The notes below the pieces were generated by a model. It was not told the origin of the DNA. It did not search any database and worked only from the letters and a program-made list of their open reading frames with translations. Below are positions 1-10,818 of a stretch of 64,000 bases of DNA, piece after piece (the stretch's first letter is position 1; each line of letters begins with the position of its first letter). Source of the DNA: Coniochaeta sp. PMI_546 (taxonomy: Eukaryota > Ascomycota > Sordariomycetes > Coniochaetales > Coniochaetaceae); contig MU271154.1 of NCBI GenBank assembly GCA_021432605.1, positions 438,192 to 502,191 of the forward strand, given 5' to 3'. The translations under genes were made by a program, and so were the position numbers.

Positions 1-326
1 AAGACCCGAGCAAGTTCTCGGTATAATGGGACCTCTGCCATGGTACGGAAGAAACAAAGCAGCTCTCTCTGGCTCTTCAGGAGGATGGTATGATAGAGGA
101 AGGGAATGGCGAGGCTATACATCCTTTGCGAGACTTGGCAAACGCTGGCCAAGTCGGACCGAGACAGAACATAAGACAGAGCCACCTGAGGCTGATTTGA
201 AGTGGATTCGTAAGCCGTGATAGAGTAGTAGGGAAGCATCTCGCGTAGGACTGCCCGGATGAGCTCGACGGGGAGCGTTGCGAGGTAGTTGGCCGGCCCA
301 ACGGTTGTCTCAGGGACGGGATCCAT
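1..326 (-). CDS. F-box domain protein, 5' part only (runs off the left edge)
   Basis: An open frame starts at the ATG at 324-326 on the minus strand and stays open for 108 codons to the window edge, so only the N-terminus is seen. Residues about 14-24 (LATLPVELIRA) are a typical start of a fungal F-box. Further on come a Leu/Ser-rich stretch and VCQVSQRMYSLAIPFLYHTI, which fits the later F-box helices and the usual fungal 'RRMYNLAIPLLYR' block. F-box proteins link SKP1 to substrates in SCF ubiquitin ligases; the substrate cannot be guessed. The sequence is not obviously related to the F-box paralogues at 20-31 kb: it lacks their N-terminal acidic/IIRV block and their cysteine motifs. Confidence 0.7.
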   Translation of the reverse strand, partial: MDPVPETTVGPANYLATLPVELIRAVLREMLPYYSITAYESTSNQPQVALSYVLSRSDLASVCQVSQRMYSLAIPFLYHTILLKSQRELLCFFRTMAEVPLYRELARV

Positions 327-1792
327 GGCCAAAATATAAGGTTGAAGCTTTGAAGAGGATAGTAGAACCCTTGCCGGTACTACAGTTCGATGAGAAGGAA
401 TGATCAAGGTTTGGGTGCGGGGTTACAAACTCTGTCCTACGTCAGAAAGTGACAGCCACGTGACGAGACGACTCGTTCTTCCAAATACCGCGCCTTTCCC
501 CATGTTCGAACACAAAATATCCTACGAGCGCCACGTCTAAGCCGTTCCAGGCCGACTTCCCGGCGTTCTTCGCGTCAACGACTCCTCGGACAATCCTTAC
601 GTTGTATCCTCTAACGCCATCCCACGCCCTCCGACACTAGCGGGCCCCAATTGGGATGCCTAGGCGCGGCAAAACGAGCCGCTCCATGCCCGTCTCCGAG
701 ACACCCCGACCATTCCGGATCGCGCCAACCCGTTCGGACTACTAGCCGAAGAGCTCGACGGACCCGAACCCGAACCCGAACCCGAACTCGGTGTAGACAT
801 GGTAAACGGCTTTCGCGGCCCCGTGGCCGCGAAAGCGACGCGCCCGCGTGCCAACTCGGCACCGGCAACACTAAGCCATTCGATAACGGACTCCCCCTCC
901 CGCGCCTCGTAATACTGGAAAGCATGAAGTGGGAAGCAATCGTTCAGGCACATTATACCACAGTACAAATTTTAGGCCACTTCGGTGAGGCACTAAGTGG
1001 TATGGTACCAAAAGTGGGACTTCTTGGGAGCGCAGCCCCAGCTCAGCGCAACGTAGTCATAGCTCGGCGACGACTCAGCCTAACTCAGCTTCAAGCCGGC
1101 AATAGCTCAGCTCCAGATCCGGAAATGGATTCGTATAAGGTCAAGTTTGACCGCTGAGTATCTTGGTATTGCATACGACAGGAGTGTACTGCAAATATCA
1201 CTCGTCGCTCTTTGCCGACATTCACGCTGATCTCAAACAATGTCCGATGTCACAAGGAGGCAACCAATAATCTCGTCGGACGAAACGCACATTGCCTAGA
1301 ATTCAGATGCCACCATGCAAAGACGATCCTTCATATCTTTGACATGCCCATCGAAGAGACACGGCACCAACTCACCTGCCGACTCTTAGGTTCGCTTGAG
1401 GGTAAGCGGCATATGCGAACGAACCACAATGGCATTATGTCTCGCACCTATTGCTACTTCAACGGCCGATGCAGACAGGAAACCCAGTCTCGTGATGGGG
1501 AAATGGGGAATTGTCGATTATCTATAGTGCATATGCGCGGCGTCGCAATTAACGGACAATCTAGGGGTTGAAAGGCTCCGGCAAATGGGAGCGCGCCTCT
1601 CGCCGGCAGTTCAGCAAGACGCGGGAGGTCCGCTTAATATCCTGGTATATGAGGGACGGATTGCTCGCGGATGTGCGCTGGACCCTGGGAATTTTTAGGT
1701 AGCTTTGGTCGATGATTTCGAAGCTCAGTCCGGACGTGGTTTTCACATTCAGATCTTGAGCCTCAGACTAGAGGTTCAGAGAAGAGCAAGCT
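327..1792. other. Intergenic region with short GC-rich repeats and coding-like scraps
   Basis: No convincing gene. It holds a short run of the hexamer CCCGAA (about 765-788) and a GC-rich perfect hairpin at 809-836. Around 540-910 one frame gives a passage with normal-looking composition (for example NPFGLLAEELDG followed by a Pro-Glu run), but it has no clear start and is interrupted, so it may be a gene remnant. A minus-strand frame at 1561-1746 (LLNCRREARSHLPEPF) has no ATG and is at most another scrap. The last few hundred bases should hold the promoter of the protease gene at 1793. Confidence 0.4.
809..836. repeat. GC-rich perfect inverted repeat (hairpin)
   Basis: Two 12-base arms (809-820 and 825-836) are exact reverse complements around a 4-base loop (CCGT). 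The arm reads GCTTTCGCGGCC. It lies just after the CCCGAA repeat and outside any gene I can support. Its role is unknown. Confidence 0.75.
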
Positions 1793-3245
1793 ATGGCGCT
1801 AAGATGGCTTCTGGCCACCTACGGAGCTGTCTCCTTATCGACACTCGCAAACGCCGGACCAGTCCCCAGCACGGCCGAGATAATATCCGTCGAATCGAAA
1901 TACCCGAGGGGCGTCGATCTGAATGCCAAAGCACAGCATTATGTCTCGCTGCGAAGCATGCAAAGAAGCGACAGCTCTGCTCGAGCTGCGAGGAGGGACG
2001 GAGTAGCCAGTCGCGACCCGCCATACCACCAAGGCAATGCCGGCCTTTACAATGCCCAGGATATGTACTACATTACCGACATAACGGTTGGAAACAAGAC
2101 GGTGCCAGTCACGATTGATACAGGTTCCAGCGACACATGGTTCGTTAGAAGCCCCTTCACTTGCGTGGACTACTACGGCAGACACGTCGAGGTGAGTGAC
2201 ACTCCACGCAGACAAGGCCAACAGCATGACTAATGATCCAATAAAAGGAATCAAAATGCGGCTTCGGCAATAGCTACATAGCCAACTTTTCACAAGGCGT
2301 AATCGACAATGCGGTTTTCAGCAGGTCCTACGCTGACGGGACGTATGTGTACGGCTACTTCGGCTTTGACGATGTCACGATCGGCGGGGTCACGATCCAG
2401 CACCAGCAACTGGCCATGGTGAACAACACGTACTGGTACGGAGACGGCAAGACGTCGGGACTGCTGGGCCTGGCGTACCCTCTCATGACGGGTATGGACG
2501 GGAACATCCAACAATATAACCCAATCTTCACAAACATGTGGGAACGCGATTTCATCATGCCTCTGTTTACGCTGGGTTTATCACGAGACTCGAATAGCAG
2601 CAGTTCGGACGAGAGTTATCTCGCCTTTGGGGGCTTGCCGCCCGTGGACTATGATGATTCGACCTGGGGACGGACGCCGATCCTGTCGATGCAGTCTGAG
2701 CCGGGGTGGGGCATTACGACGGACGTCCGGGGTCTGTACATCATCAGCGCTGATGCGTATGTTTATGGAAAGCTGAATAACTCGGCGCCGGACCCGTATG
2801 GAAATCTGATTGTCAACACGACGCAGTTCCCTATCTTGATAGACTGTGGGTCGTCGTTGACGAGGCTGCCTACCGGTGAGTTGGTCCTCTCCTCCGTATC
2901 TCACTGAAGTTATGCTGACCATCAACAGCCCTCGCGACCGCAATCTTCAAGTCCTTCTCTACACCACCACAGTATCTCCAGAATGACGGAGCATATTACG
3001 CGCCGTGCAACGCCCGAGTGCCGGCGTTCGGCGTCCGGGTGGGGAGCGAGACTTACTACATGAGCCCGGACGACCTGCTGAGGCAGAATGCAAGGGATGT
3101 TGAAACCGGCCGGCTGTGCCGCGTTGGCATCGTGGATGGCGGAGGCGGTCCGTATACGCTTGGCGTAACGTTCTTGTCAAATGTCGTGGCTGTCTTTGAT
3201 GTGGGCAACGATGAGATCCGATTCGCCAAGAGGAATAAGTACTGA
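1793..3245 (+). CDS. Secreted pepsin-like aspartic protease (peptidase family A1)
   Basis: Three exons: 1793-2191, 2248-2875 and 2929-3245, giving 447 residues. Both introns are GT-AG, about 55 bp long, and restore the frame exactly. Residues 1-21 form a signal peptide ending in LANA, followed by a propeptide-like segment to about 90. The first catalytic aspartate is in DTGSSDTWF (D about 109) and the second in ILIDCGSSLT (D about 332), so both active-site lobes are present. DCGSS instead of the usual DTGS/DSGT is a mild oddity. There is no Ser/Thr-rich tail or GPI signal, so a freely secreted or vacuolar enzyme is more likely than a yapsin. N-glycosylation sites (NKT, NNT, NTT) fit secretion. 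The start is the first ATG that gives a clean signal peptide. Confidence 0.9.
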
Positions 3246-5056
3246 GATTGAGAGGTGATGCTTGGTGATGGGGTTTAGGACGTAGTATTTCTCTTCAGTC
3301 GGAGTCACGGCCGAATGAATCCACATGAATTCAATGACCCCCGAAGCCTTTGCTGAGAGTCAGGTTCCATACTGCTATGACACTACAACCTCGTACAGAT
3401 TAATAATCTCGACGACCACTCTAACTCCAGGATATGTCACATGAAGAACAAGATATGACTCTTCATCCAGAACAACAATAACGTGACCAGTGAGAAAAGC
3501 CATAGAATGGTCGTTTCCAGATGTTGTCATCCAATAGATAGACCCCTTACACGTGTCCTGGACTACCATATTGATCGTTCTCGCAGCGTGGTCTGCTGCG
3601 CAGAGAAATAAAAGTATTGCGACCTCTATGCGTCTCGAAGAGCGACTCTCTTCAGGACAAGTCCGTCACATGTGTGCCTGACCGACTGGAACATACTAGG
3701 CGTAGTGATCACACCTGCTTCTAGATGTTAAAATCTCTTTGAAAACGATGTCAGTCGAGATTCTGTATCAACATACCTGATCCATCACGTCCCGCGAAAG
3801 CATCTCAGAATATAGAAACTGAAGCTAGATTATAATGAATCGAATGAGTATGCTGATGTCGTGTGACTTTCACCTTGATTGAGCTGACACAAGGAGATTT
3901 GCACTAGAGTGTTATACACTCCCAGTGCGAGATCCGTCACAAGGAGTGTGGACAACGACCCAACCTCATTGACCGCCAATAGCACACAACGATCAGATCG
4001 CAGGCATTATAGCAACACGCAGCAGCTCCGGTCTCCCCCAAGAAGCACATCAAATCTGCATCTATCATTTCAGAGATTAACTATGCATCATTGGAGATGG
4101 CATCTTGGCATTCAAGGCCAGTCTCCGGGTCAATTCCTTTCGGGAGGACCTGGTAAGGTTGTGGCTATGACGCGGCATTTTTACAACGGTTGTGTGAGTC
4201 TATATATCCCAAGATCCCTCACTCGTAGAATCAACGAAGGATTACTCATCCCATGTAACCTTCAAAGTCAAGGCGAGGACACTCGTGCCAAAGCTAACAC
4301 ACAAAACAACGGTATGGAAAGCTACCGGTCTCAATATAAGCAAGACACAAGGCTACGACTGTCTCTTGTAACTTGCTGTCCATTCCACGTCATGACCTCT
4401 CAGCAACAGCGATGTTAGCAGCGAGTCTGGGCTGGATGCATGAATTCACTGTGCGAAGGAGAACTCAGACTAGCTTCGTATTGGTCTAGAATTCAGCATT
4501 GCCATCAGATTAGACGCATTCTCGGAATCGACATAGCTCGACGCGATAGATATACTAGCTTTTGACGACGTGCCATCACCAATTCACCACCAGGAACATA
4601 TGTGATAAGTCGTACCAGCCTTGATGTTCATGGAGTCACCTTCGCCATGAACGAAGCGGGCTCGTCGGGGCAATGTAAATGTTGCAACATGTAGGTCAGA
4701 CATTTGTGTCGCTACATCAGCTTATCGATAACAGCAAGAAACACTGCCCAGAGTGCGAGACCATGTATTTATTTTCTTAGCCGTGCCACCAATTCTACAA
4801 TCACTCGGTTTTCAATTATCTTGCAGTAACAAAAGTTTCCCTCAAGGCTGATTCATTTAGACACAAACCTGAATCACTCAAGCGACAGGAGATAGCATCG
4901 TTTTCTCCCTCCTCGCCGTGTGACGAGCCTCCAATGTGCATCGACTTCTCTTTTTTACATAACTTTATGCATCTACTGAAGCACCCCCCAATGAAATATT
5001 CTTATGCATGCCTTCTCCATACGTCATCTAACTTTTCACGACACAGCCACCCAGCC
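3246..5056. other. Gene-poor intergenic stretch
   Basis: About 1.8 kb between the protease gene and the YwbE-family gene. I see no conserved coding frame. The longest open frame (3909-4418) begins at GTG, has erratic composition and resembles no family I know. Composition is AT-richer than the neighbouring genes. The last few hundred bases should hold the promoter of the downstream gene. Confidence 0.4.
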
Positions 5057-5665
5057 ATGCGTCGGCACCTCAAAGCAGTCCCAACGACCCGCGAAGTCAT
5101 TCCCGGGGCGGGTGTCAACATTGTCCTGAAGCAGGACCAGCCCACGGGGCGCACCGTCTCCGGCACGGTTCGCGATGTGCTGACGCGCGGGAACCACCCA
5201 CGAGGTATCAAGGTCCGATTGGCGGATGGACGAGTTGGGAGAGTCCAGTCTATTGCCTCTGGGGAGGTAAACCCTGCTTTTGAAGGTTCTGCTGAGGAGG
5301 CGATTCAGGCTGCAAGTGGAGCAGCATGGGGGAGTGATGATAGCCAGGGTCGCCGGCGACGCCGAGATCTTGGTGACCGACCAGAACAGGGCGATGTGCC
5401 AGCGCAGCAGATCGGGCTTGATGCCTACATCAAGCCTGCCAAGCAAAGAGGCAAACGTAGGGGAAACGCGACCGGCGATAGCTTGGGCAGCGACGACAAT
5501 GCAGCCCAGCAAGCGGTTCTTGGTGACGCTCCGGAGGATATAAGCAGCCTGCCGCAACCTGGCCGGCAACAGCAGGAGGGTATTTCGACGTGTCCGGTGT
5601 GCAACGACTTTGAGGGTGACGAGGTGGCCGTCGCACATCATGTTGCCAGCCATTTTGATGCATAG
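5057..5665 (+). CDS. YwbE/DUF2196 family protein with C-terminal C2HC zinc finger
   Basis: A single exon of 202 residues from the chosen ATG at 5057. An upstream in-frame ATG at 4934 would add 41 unconserved residues, while the family block starts right after 5057 (TTREVIPGAGVNIVLKQDQ). Residues about 8-70 carry the YwbE signature: VNIVLKQDQPTGRTVSG, LTRGNHPRGIKVRL and DGRVGRVQ. This is a small beta domain of unknown function, known from bacteria (B. subtilis YwbE) and fungi. The middle is polar and low in complexity. The tail has CPVCNDFEGDEVAVAHHVASHF, a C-x2-C plus His pattern resembling UBZ-type ubiquitin-binding fingers. The domain pair suggests a role in nucleic-acid or ubiquitin biology, which is inference. 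It converges with the next gene (193 bp between stops). Confidence 0.8.
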   Translation: MRRHLKAVPTTREVIPGAGVNIVLKQDQPTGRTVSGTVRDVLTRGNHPRGIKVRLADGRVGRVQSIASGEVNPAFEGSAEEAIQAASGAAWGSDDSQGRRRRRDLGDRPEQGDVPAQQIGLDAYIKPAKQRGKRRGNATGDSLGSDDNAAQQAVLGDAPEDISSLPQPGRQQQEGISTCPVCNDFEGDEVAVAHHVASHFDA

Positions 5666-5858
5666 GAAGCTTCAACAACAAAGCCCGCAGTGCGCTCCGG
5701 CGCCAGAGAATTCCCAATTCCACGATGCATCTATGGACGCGTAGGCGGACACACGTTGATGAAGTATTGATCCGTAAGTAAAGATCTACCAGACTACCAG
5801 ACAGGACACATATCGACACATGAAGCTAATCATACAAATCGCGGCAGAGAAGAGCCCC

Positions 5859-7106
5859 CTAGGCAGGCCGAAGAACTAATCCCTTCTTCAGCGCCTCAAT
5901 TTCCTTCTTTCCCAGCGGATCTTTATTGTCAAAGCTCTGCGTCTTCCGCTCAGCGCTGCTGAACGCCGTGATATCATGCTTGTCACCACCAATGGAAGCT
6001 TTCTTTCCCCTACCACCACCACTCGTGCCATGCTCTTTCTCATGCTTCTTGATCGCCGCCGCTGCGCCCCAGGGATCCGGTTTGGCGGTCGTGGCAAGAG
6101 GCAGCTTGACACTGCCGTCGCACTTTGCCGCGATATCGTCGATGTCAGCTGGTCCGACGAGGGGAACGCCGTGCTTGGTCGCGTAGGCTAGGACGTAGTC
6201 ATCGAAACGGCTGAGCTGGTCGTCGCCCTCGAGGAGGCTGAAATCTGTGCGGAGTTGCTTGGCCAGCTGCATGTATAGTGCCATGACGAGGCCGAGGTCC
6301 TTGACCTCAGAGTCTTTTCCGAGGAGCTCTTTCGATTCTAGGGAGGCGAGCATGGAGAGGAAGACGCGGCCGGCGAGTTGGACTGTTTCGTTGAGTCTGT
6401 CGCCGTCATCGATCCTGCCAACACGTCAAGTTAACATAAAGGACAGGGACACGAGTTTTTGGCAGTCGTGAACATACATCATCATGGGCTCAGAACAGCT
6501 GTCAAGCAGGAACCACGCAGTGGTCTGACAGACAACCCACTGCTCCTTCCAGGTGCCCTCGGCCTCGACGAAGTCGAGCAGGAGATTCTCCAGTACCTCG
6601 AGCACACCATAGCCGTGGAAGTCGTTATAGATGTGCATGCCGAACATGTCAGGGCAACGGATGTCCGTCATGGTCCGCTGCGCAATGAATTTGTGGAATC
6701 CGGCGTTGGTGACGATCCAGTGATGTTCGGGATGTTCAGCAGCCGGCTTGCGGCAGAGACAGGTCTCGCCTCCGTCACAATCGGGTTTCTTGGTCTTTTG
6801 AAATTCCTGGCCATCCTGGTCATCATTCTCGCTGTCACCCTCGTCTTCCTCGTCCTCGTCATCAGAGTTCGGTCCCCAAGGTGCCGCGCAGATGCAGATG
6901 TACTCGTACGCCTTGTCCTCGCCGTCCTTGGTCTTCAGGTACTTGTACTCGGCATCCACGTTGCGCGATGCAGACACGGTCGCCCAGCGCTTGCTTTTGT
7001 GGAGCAAGTCCGCCCATTCGACACCCGGCAGGTCGTCAGGCTTTGTCTTCTTGGACTGGGCGGGGGCAGCATTGCTGGTCGACCCGGATCGCTTCTTTGG
7101 AGGCAT
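5859..7106 (-). CDS. Conserved filamentous-fungal protein of unknown function
   Basis: Two exons, 7106-6478 and 6414-5859, joined by a 63 bp GT-AG intron, give 394 residues. The start MPPKKRSGST and the following basic stretch (SKKTKPDD) look like a nuclear localisation signal. A very acidic run (DDEDEEDEGDSENDDQ) lies at about 78-94, followed by a short cysteine-rich piece (CDGGETCLCRKP) that could bind a metal. The C-terminal half is mostly helical and ends in a basic segment (GGGRGKKASIGG). I recall similar proteins across filamentous ascomycetes, always uncharacterised. A long open frame on the opposite strand (6459-7148) is a shadow caused by the codon composition. The function is unknown. 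Confidence 0.8.
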
Positions 7107-7605
7107 TTGATTCGATTTTGGACGATTGGGGTTTCAATCTGGCTCTAATAAACAGCGGATAATTTGTTTAAAGATTGTTGGATGGGAGGGCATGACGTCC
7201 AGACTTGGTGCGTCATCAGCGATCCTAAAAGGAGGTTCCATCCTTGATTCTGCTGGATTCTGTTGATGTCGTGCGAGACGCGTCGTGGCTGATCGCGAAC
7301 CGGGGGTCCTGGTCGGTCTCGTCCCAAAACCTGGAGTGCGGACCCACTCCTTATCCGTTATCTGTGCTTTCCATTCGACTGGGGAAATTGAGAGGCTTAT
7401 TGGCAACAGGTCCAGAGATTGCAGATGGTGTGTAGTGTATCAAAGTTCGACTGTAGGAAATATTTCGCTGAACCAACTCCGCCAAGTGGGAAGACATGAC
7501 GCAACTCCAACTTCTACTTTGGCAGCTTACGGCGGAGAGCACCTATTACCAGGTGAACTCGAATGCCACAAGACGGATATTCCACCTGTGAATCGACTTC
7601 CAACA

Positions 7606-8783
7606 TTAACCCTGCAGCAGCCAAGCCAAGCCATCTTTCGAATCTTTAGTATGCCTTTTCGTGAAATCGGCATGGATGAACGGCGCCCAGAAAGCATGGG
7701 GCAGACCGGGATACACGTCGGCCTTGGTTTCGACACCGCAGTCCTTCAGCACTTGCTCAAATATTAGGCCGCCGTCCCGGAGTGGATCCATGCCGCAGAT
7801 CTGGAAATACGTCTTAGGCAACTTGGAATGATCCGGGAACAAGATCGGGAGGGCTAACGGGCTCGTCATATCGGCCTTGTATAAAGCTAAAGCAGAGTGG
7901 TCAGTGGCTCGGTGTGCATGCTCTCGAGGCTGTCAGTTTGGCACTCACACATGATGAACTCTATACTCTCGGCAGTAATCACCGGGCCTTTGGCATTCTG
8001 CTCCATACTGATGAAGTGGTCCTTGTACTTCTCCGGCACGGTGTCGCCGGTCATCACCATGGGGCAGGCAAGGAACAAACCTGTCAATGGCGGAGACGAC
8101 ACCTGTTCTTCGGCGTACAGATGCGCGAGGACGAGTGCCATGTCTGCGCCGGTGCTTTCGCCTGTGATGATGAAACCTCTGGATAGGTTGATGTTCAGGT
8201 CCGCATGGTTCTCCATCACCTGTCCTTCTCAGTGCTCGGTCAACGAGGCGCATCTGGTCGCTCTACTCACCCACTTCAACCCGTCATAGCTGTCATTGAT
8301 TGGAACCGGGAACGGATGCTCAGGAGCGTGTCTGTAAATCACATCCACGGCGATTCCACCGAGCGACACGAAGAGCTCACAGAGTGCCTCCTCACTATCG
8401 ATCTCACCAATCACGTATGCGCCGCCGTGACAGACATACATGCAAGGACACCCACGGGCTGATGGCCGTCGCGGCGTATACACACGGGCTGGTACTGAGG
8501 AGCCGTCTCGGACCGGTACCGTGATGTCTTTCGTCTTGTACGGCCGGCTGGATGGCTTGGGCATGGAGCCCCGCTTGATACTGGACACCATGCTCACAAA
8601 GTTGCGGGCCAACTGGACATCATACATGCTCAACAGGGGCTTCCAGTCTGTCCCTATACCCCGATCTCTGTATATCTAATTGGTCGTTAGTGCGATCCAG
8701 TACAATATTTGGTCTCGGCAGCCAACCTTTTCGAGTTCTGGATCCATGGTAGAGAGGTCGCGGAGCTGCTCTGGAGTGAGCAT
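7606..8783 (-). CDS. Alpha/beta-hydrolase, hormone-sensitive-lipase-like esterase
   Basis: Exons on the minus strand are 8783-8727, 8675-8271, 8219-7949 and 7886-7606, giving 337 residues; all introns are GT-AG and phase-consistent. The HSL/acetyl-esterase hallmarks are present: the oxyanion-hole HGGAY motif (HGGG variant), the nucleophile in GESTGA (GxSxG), the acid in GMDPLRD and the histidine in GLPHAF. The likely role is hydrolysis of short-chain or aryl esters, or of carbamate-type substrates, in the cytosol, as no signal peptide is seen. The start at 8783 gives the typical N-terminus ([11 protein letters not shown]). An extra exon from the ATG at 8896 (8896-8839) also splices in frame and would add 22 residues. 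It is transcribed divergently from the amidohydrolase gene, so the two may share a promoter. Confidence 0.88.
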
Positions 8784-9326
8784 GATGTGTACTGATTAAC
8801 TTTTAAAATTGAGAAGTAGACGTTCTGCAACAAGTTACCATGCACCAGGAAGGGTGTCAAAATGCTCTTGAATTCCGGGAAATTCAAGGTCGTCATTGAA
8901 GCCAAGTCAGATCATACACGCATGAAGCTGGAACCCATGGAACCCATAGCTTAGCTCGGGCAATGGGCGGGGCCATCACGTGATTCTCGGTGAGCAGAGA
9001 AGGAAGGCAATAGCGACAACGTGACACAGATCAAATCTACCTGAGGTACCGTAGGCTAGGTTTTCCCGACCGATTTCCATAAGGTACTTAAGGTAGCCTT
9101 TTCTGGACAAAGCCCCAACCAAAGCATGCGGACAGTGGAAGTCGGTATCATGAGCCGGAGAAACTACACCTGGTGGGTCCCTCCTCAACCCGGCCGCCAA
9201 TGCCGTCATAGGCGGGTCGAGATCTAGCGATCTGTTGAGACTTCATGAACTTCAAGTTCTTGGAAAAGTATCCTCCTTTTCTTCCAATACTCGAGTGAAA
9301 CTGTTTCCCTGAGATTACCTGCTGAC
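8784..9326. promoter_or_regulatory. Shared divergent promoter region, esterase and amidohydrolase
   Basis: About 540 bp separate the two divergent starts, or about 430 bp if the upstream esterase exon is real. Near 9039-9098 are clustered palindrome-like copies of the AGGTACCT/ACTTAAGGT type (CTGAGGTACC, AAGGTACTTAAGGTAGCC), a motif that recurs before other genes in this window. No start site or binding site can be assigned from sequence alone. Confidence 0.4.
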
Positions 9327-10296
9327 ATGTCTTCCGGTTCCCTCGTCCCTCCAGATGCGTGGGACACTCATATCCACGTCTTCGACCCGGAGCACTTTCC
9401 GTATAGTACAAATCGCTCCTACACACCTAAACCAGCTCTCATAACTGAATACCCCTTCTCAACAACCGGATGCAAGAATATCGTGGTAGTGCAAGCTACA
9501 GTCCAAGGCCACTCACCAAACCCCCTTCTCGCCGACCTCGGCAACAAGTCGACACCGGCAACCAATATCCGCGGACTCTGCACGATAGACCTGTCAGAAA
9601 CCTCAGATGCCGAGCTGGACACTCTGCACGCTGCTGGCGTGCGAGGCGTGCGGATGTCCACGATGACATGGGGCCACGGATCACAGGCAGAGGCGTTTGA
9701 GATTGCGGAAAAGATCTTGGCTGTTGCTGAAAAAGTAGCGAGGTTGGCATGGGTGGTCGATGTTTTTACCGATGTCAAGACTTGGGCTGCCATGGCCGGT
9801 CTTATCCGTCGTGAGTTGGATATGAGAGTCAAGCTTGTGGCGGACCACTGTGGAGGCACTTTTCCCGGTGATGAGAAGTCAGAAGACTTTGAGAAGTTCG
9901 TTCAGATGGTGAGGGAGGGATTCCTGTTCGTGAAGCTCTCCGGCTTCGACAGACTGTATCCTGGACATGAGGGAGGAATGGATGCGATGGAGCCAATTGT
10001 CAAGGCCATCGTCGAAGCTAATCCCAAGAGGATTCTGTATGGCTCAGGTACATCCCCAACAGCTTGCTTGATGGACCAGTGTCGGTCGGTTTCTTCTAAC
10101 ATCCAAAATAGACTGGCCACATACACAGCTCGGTGTGTCACGGAAGGGCAAGTCGGACGATCAGAGGCTCAAGGATATCGAAGGCTTCAGGGACGTGGAT
10201 GACGAGATGCACATCCGCACACTCAGAAAGTGGATTCCGGACAATGAGACATGGCAAAATCTTTGGGTCAACAATCCAAAGCAAGTATTCGAGTAA
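9327..10296 (+). CDS. TIM-barrel amidohydrolase, 2-pyrone-4,6-dicarboxylate hydrolase-like
   Basis: Two exons (9327-10047 and 10112-10296) with a 64 bp intron give 301 residues. The N-terminal metal motif is WDTHIHVFDP (H15, H17); later barrel features are the second-metal region VADHCGGTFPG and the C-terminal GSDWPHTQ, whose aspartate is created across the splice and is the conserved metal or general-base Asp of the Amidohydro_2 family. Bacterial relatives (LigI) hydrolyse 2-pyrone-4,6-dicarboxylate in lignin-aromatic breakdown; fungal ones are largely uncharacterised lactonases. Acting with the neighbouring esterase on a plant-derived ester or lactone is a reasonable inference. The splice is well supported because the frame before it ends mid-motif and the spliced tail ends in the expected NPKQVFE. 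Confidence 0.88.
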
Positions 10297-10818
10297 ACCG
10301 CTGGTGTCTCCTGCTGAGAATTCAAAAGAGGAAGGCATATCTCCTCCAAAATTACTCGCGGCGCTTGCTGCAACATCTGGACAAGGACTCGAGACTCTAG
10401 AGTTGAGGTTTGGGTGCTTCAAGTCGCAAGTTTCGTGTAAGGCCAAAGGGATCCCTAATTCACAAAAGTTGTCTTTCATCGTGTCGTCTCACCATCTACG
10501 CCTCCTTTTCTCGTTAACAAAGCCCATTCTTGAAACATAAAAATCGGTTGTCATCCTGTACGGTTTCTCTTTGATGTTCGGACAAAGCTCATCTCCCGCC
10601 ACAACCTGTTGTCTTCGTATCGCGATACGGAAACCTGCTCGACGCAAATATAAGATGGATTATAATTGTCACGTACCTGTTTCGTCCCAAGTTGCATCTT
10701 CGCACACCTCTTCATTTCCCTCACTCTAGATTACCGGGTCAGATATCATCCTCCCCTTGAGAACGTACACATAACTTTGATCTTCGCTAATCTTGCACAG
10801 ATATCCTCACCGGCAGTG
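10297..10818 (+). promoter_or_regulatory. Intergenic, upstream of the LPMO gene
   Basis: About 520 bp with no supported gene. TATA-like sequence (CAAATATAAG, TATAATT) lies near 10646-10666, about 160 bp before the start codon. Open frames here start at non-ATG codons or overlap the 3' end of the amidohydrolase gene. Confidence 0.35.

Noticed and set aside
651-1157. 168-codon plus frame with an Arg-Thr run
   Set aside because: The Arg-Thr run comes from the CCCGAA repeat; the start is not ATG and the rest resembles no protein.
3909-4418. 169-codon plus open frame
   Set aside because: Starts at GTG, erratic composition, no motif.
5036-5653. 205-codon minus frame
   Set aside because: Lies opposite the well-supported YwbE-family gene; a shadow frame.
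6459-7148. 229-codon plus frame rich in Val and Leu
   Set aside because: Antisense shadow of the conserved unknown gene at 5859-7106; it also spans that gene's intron.
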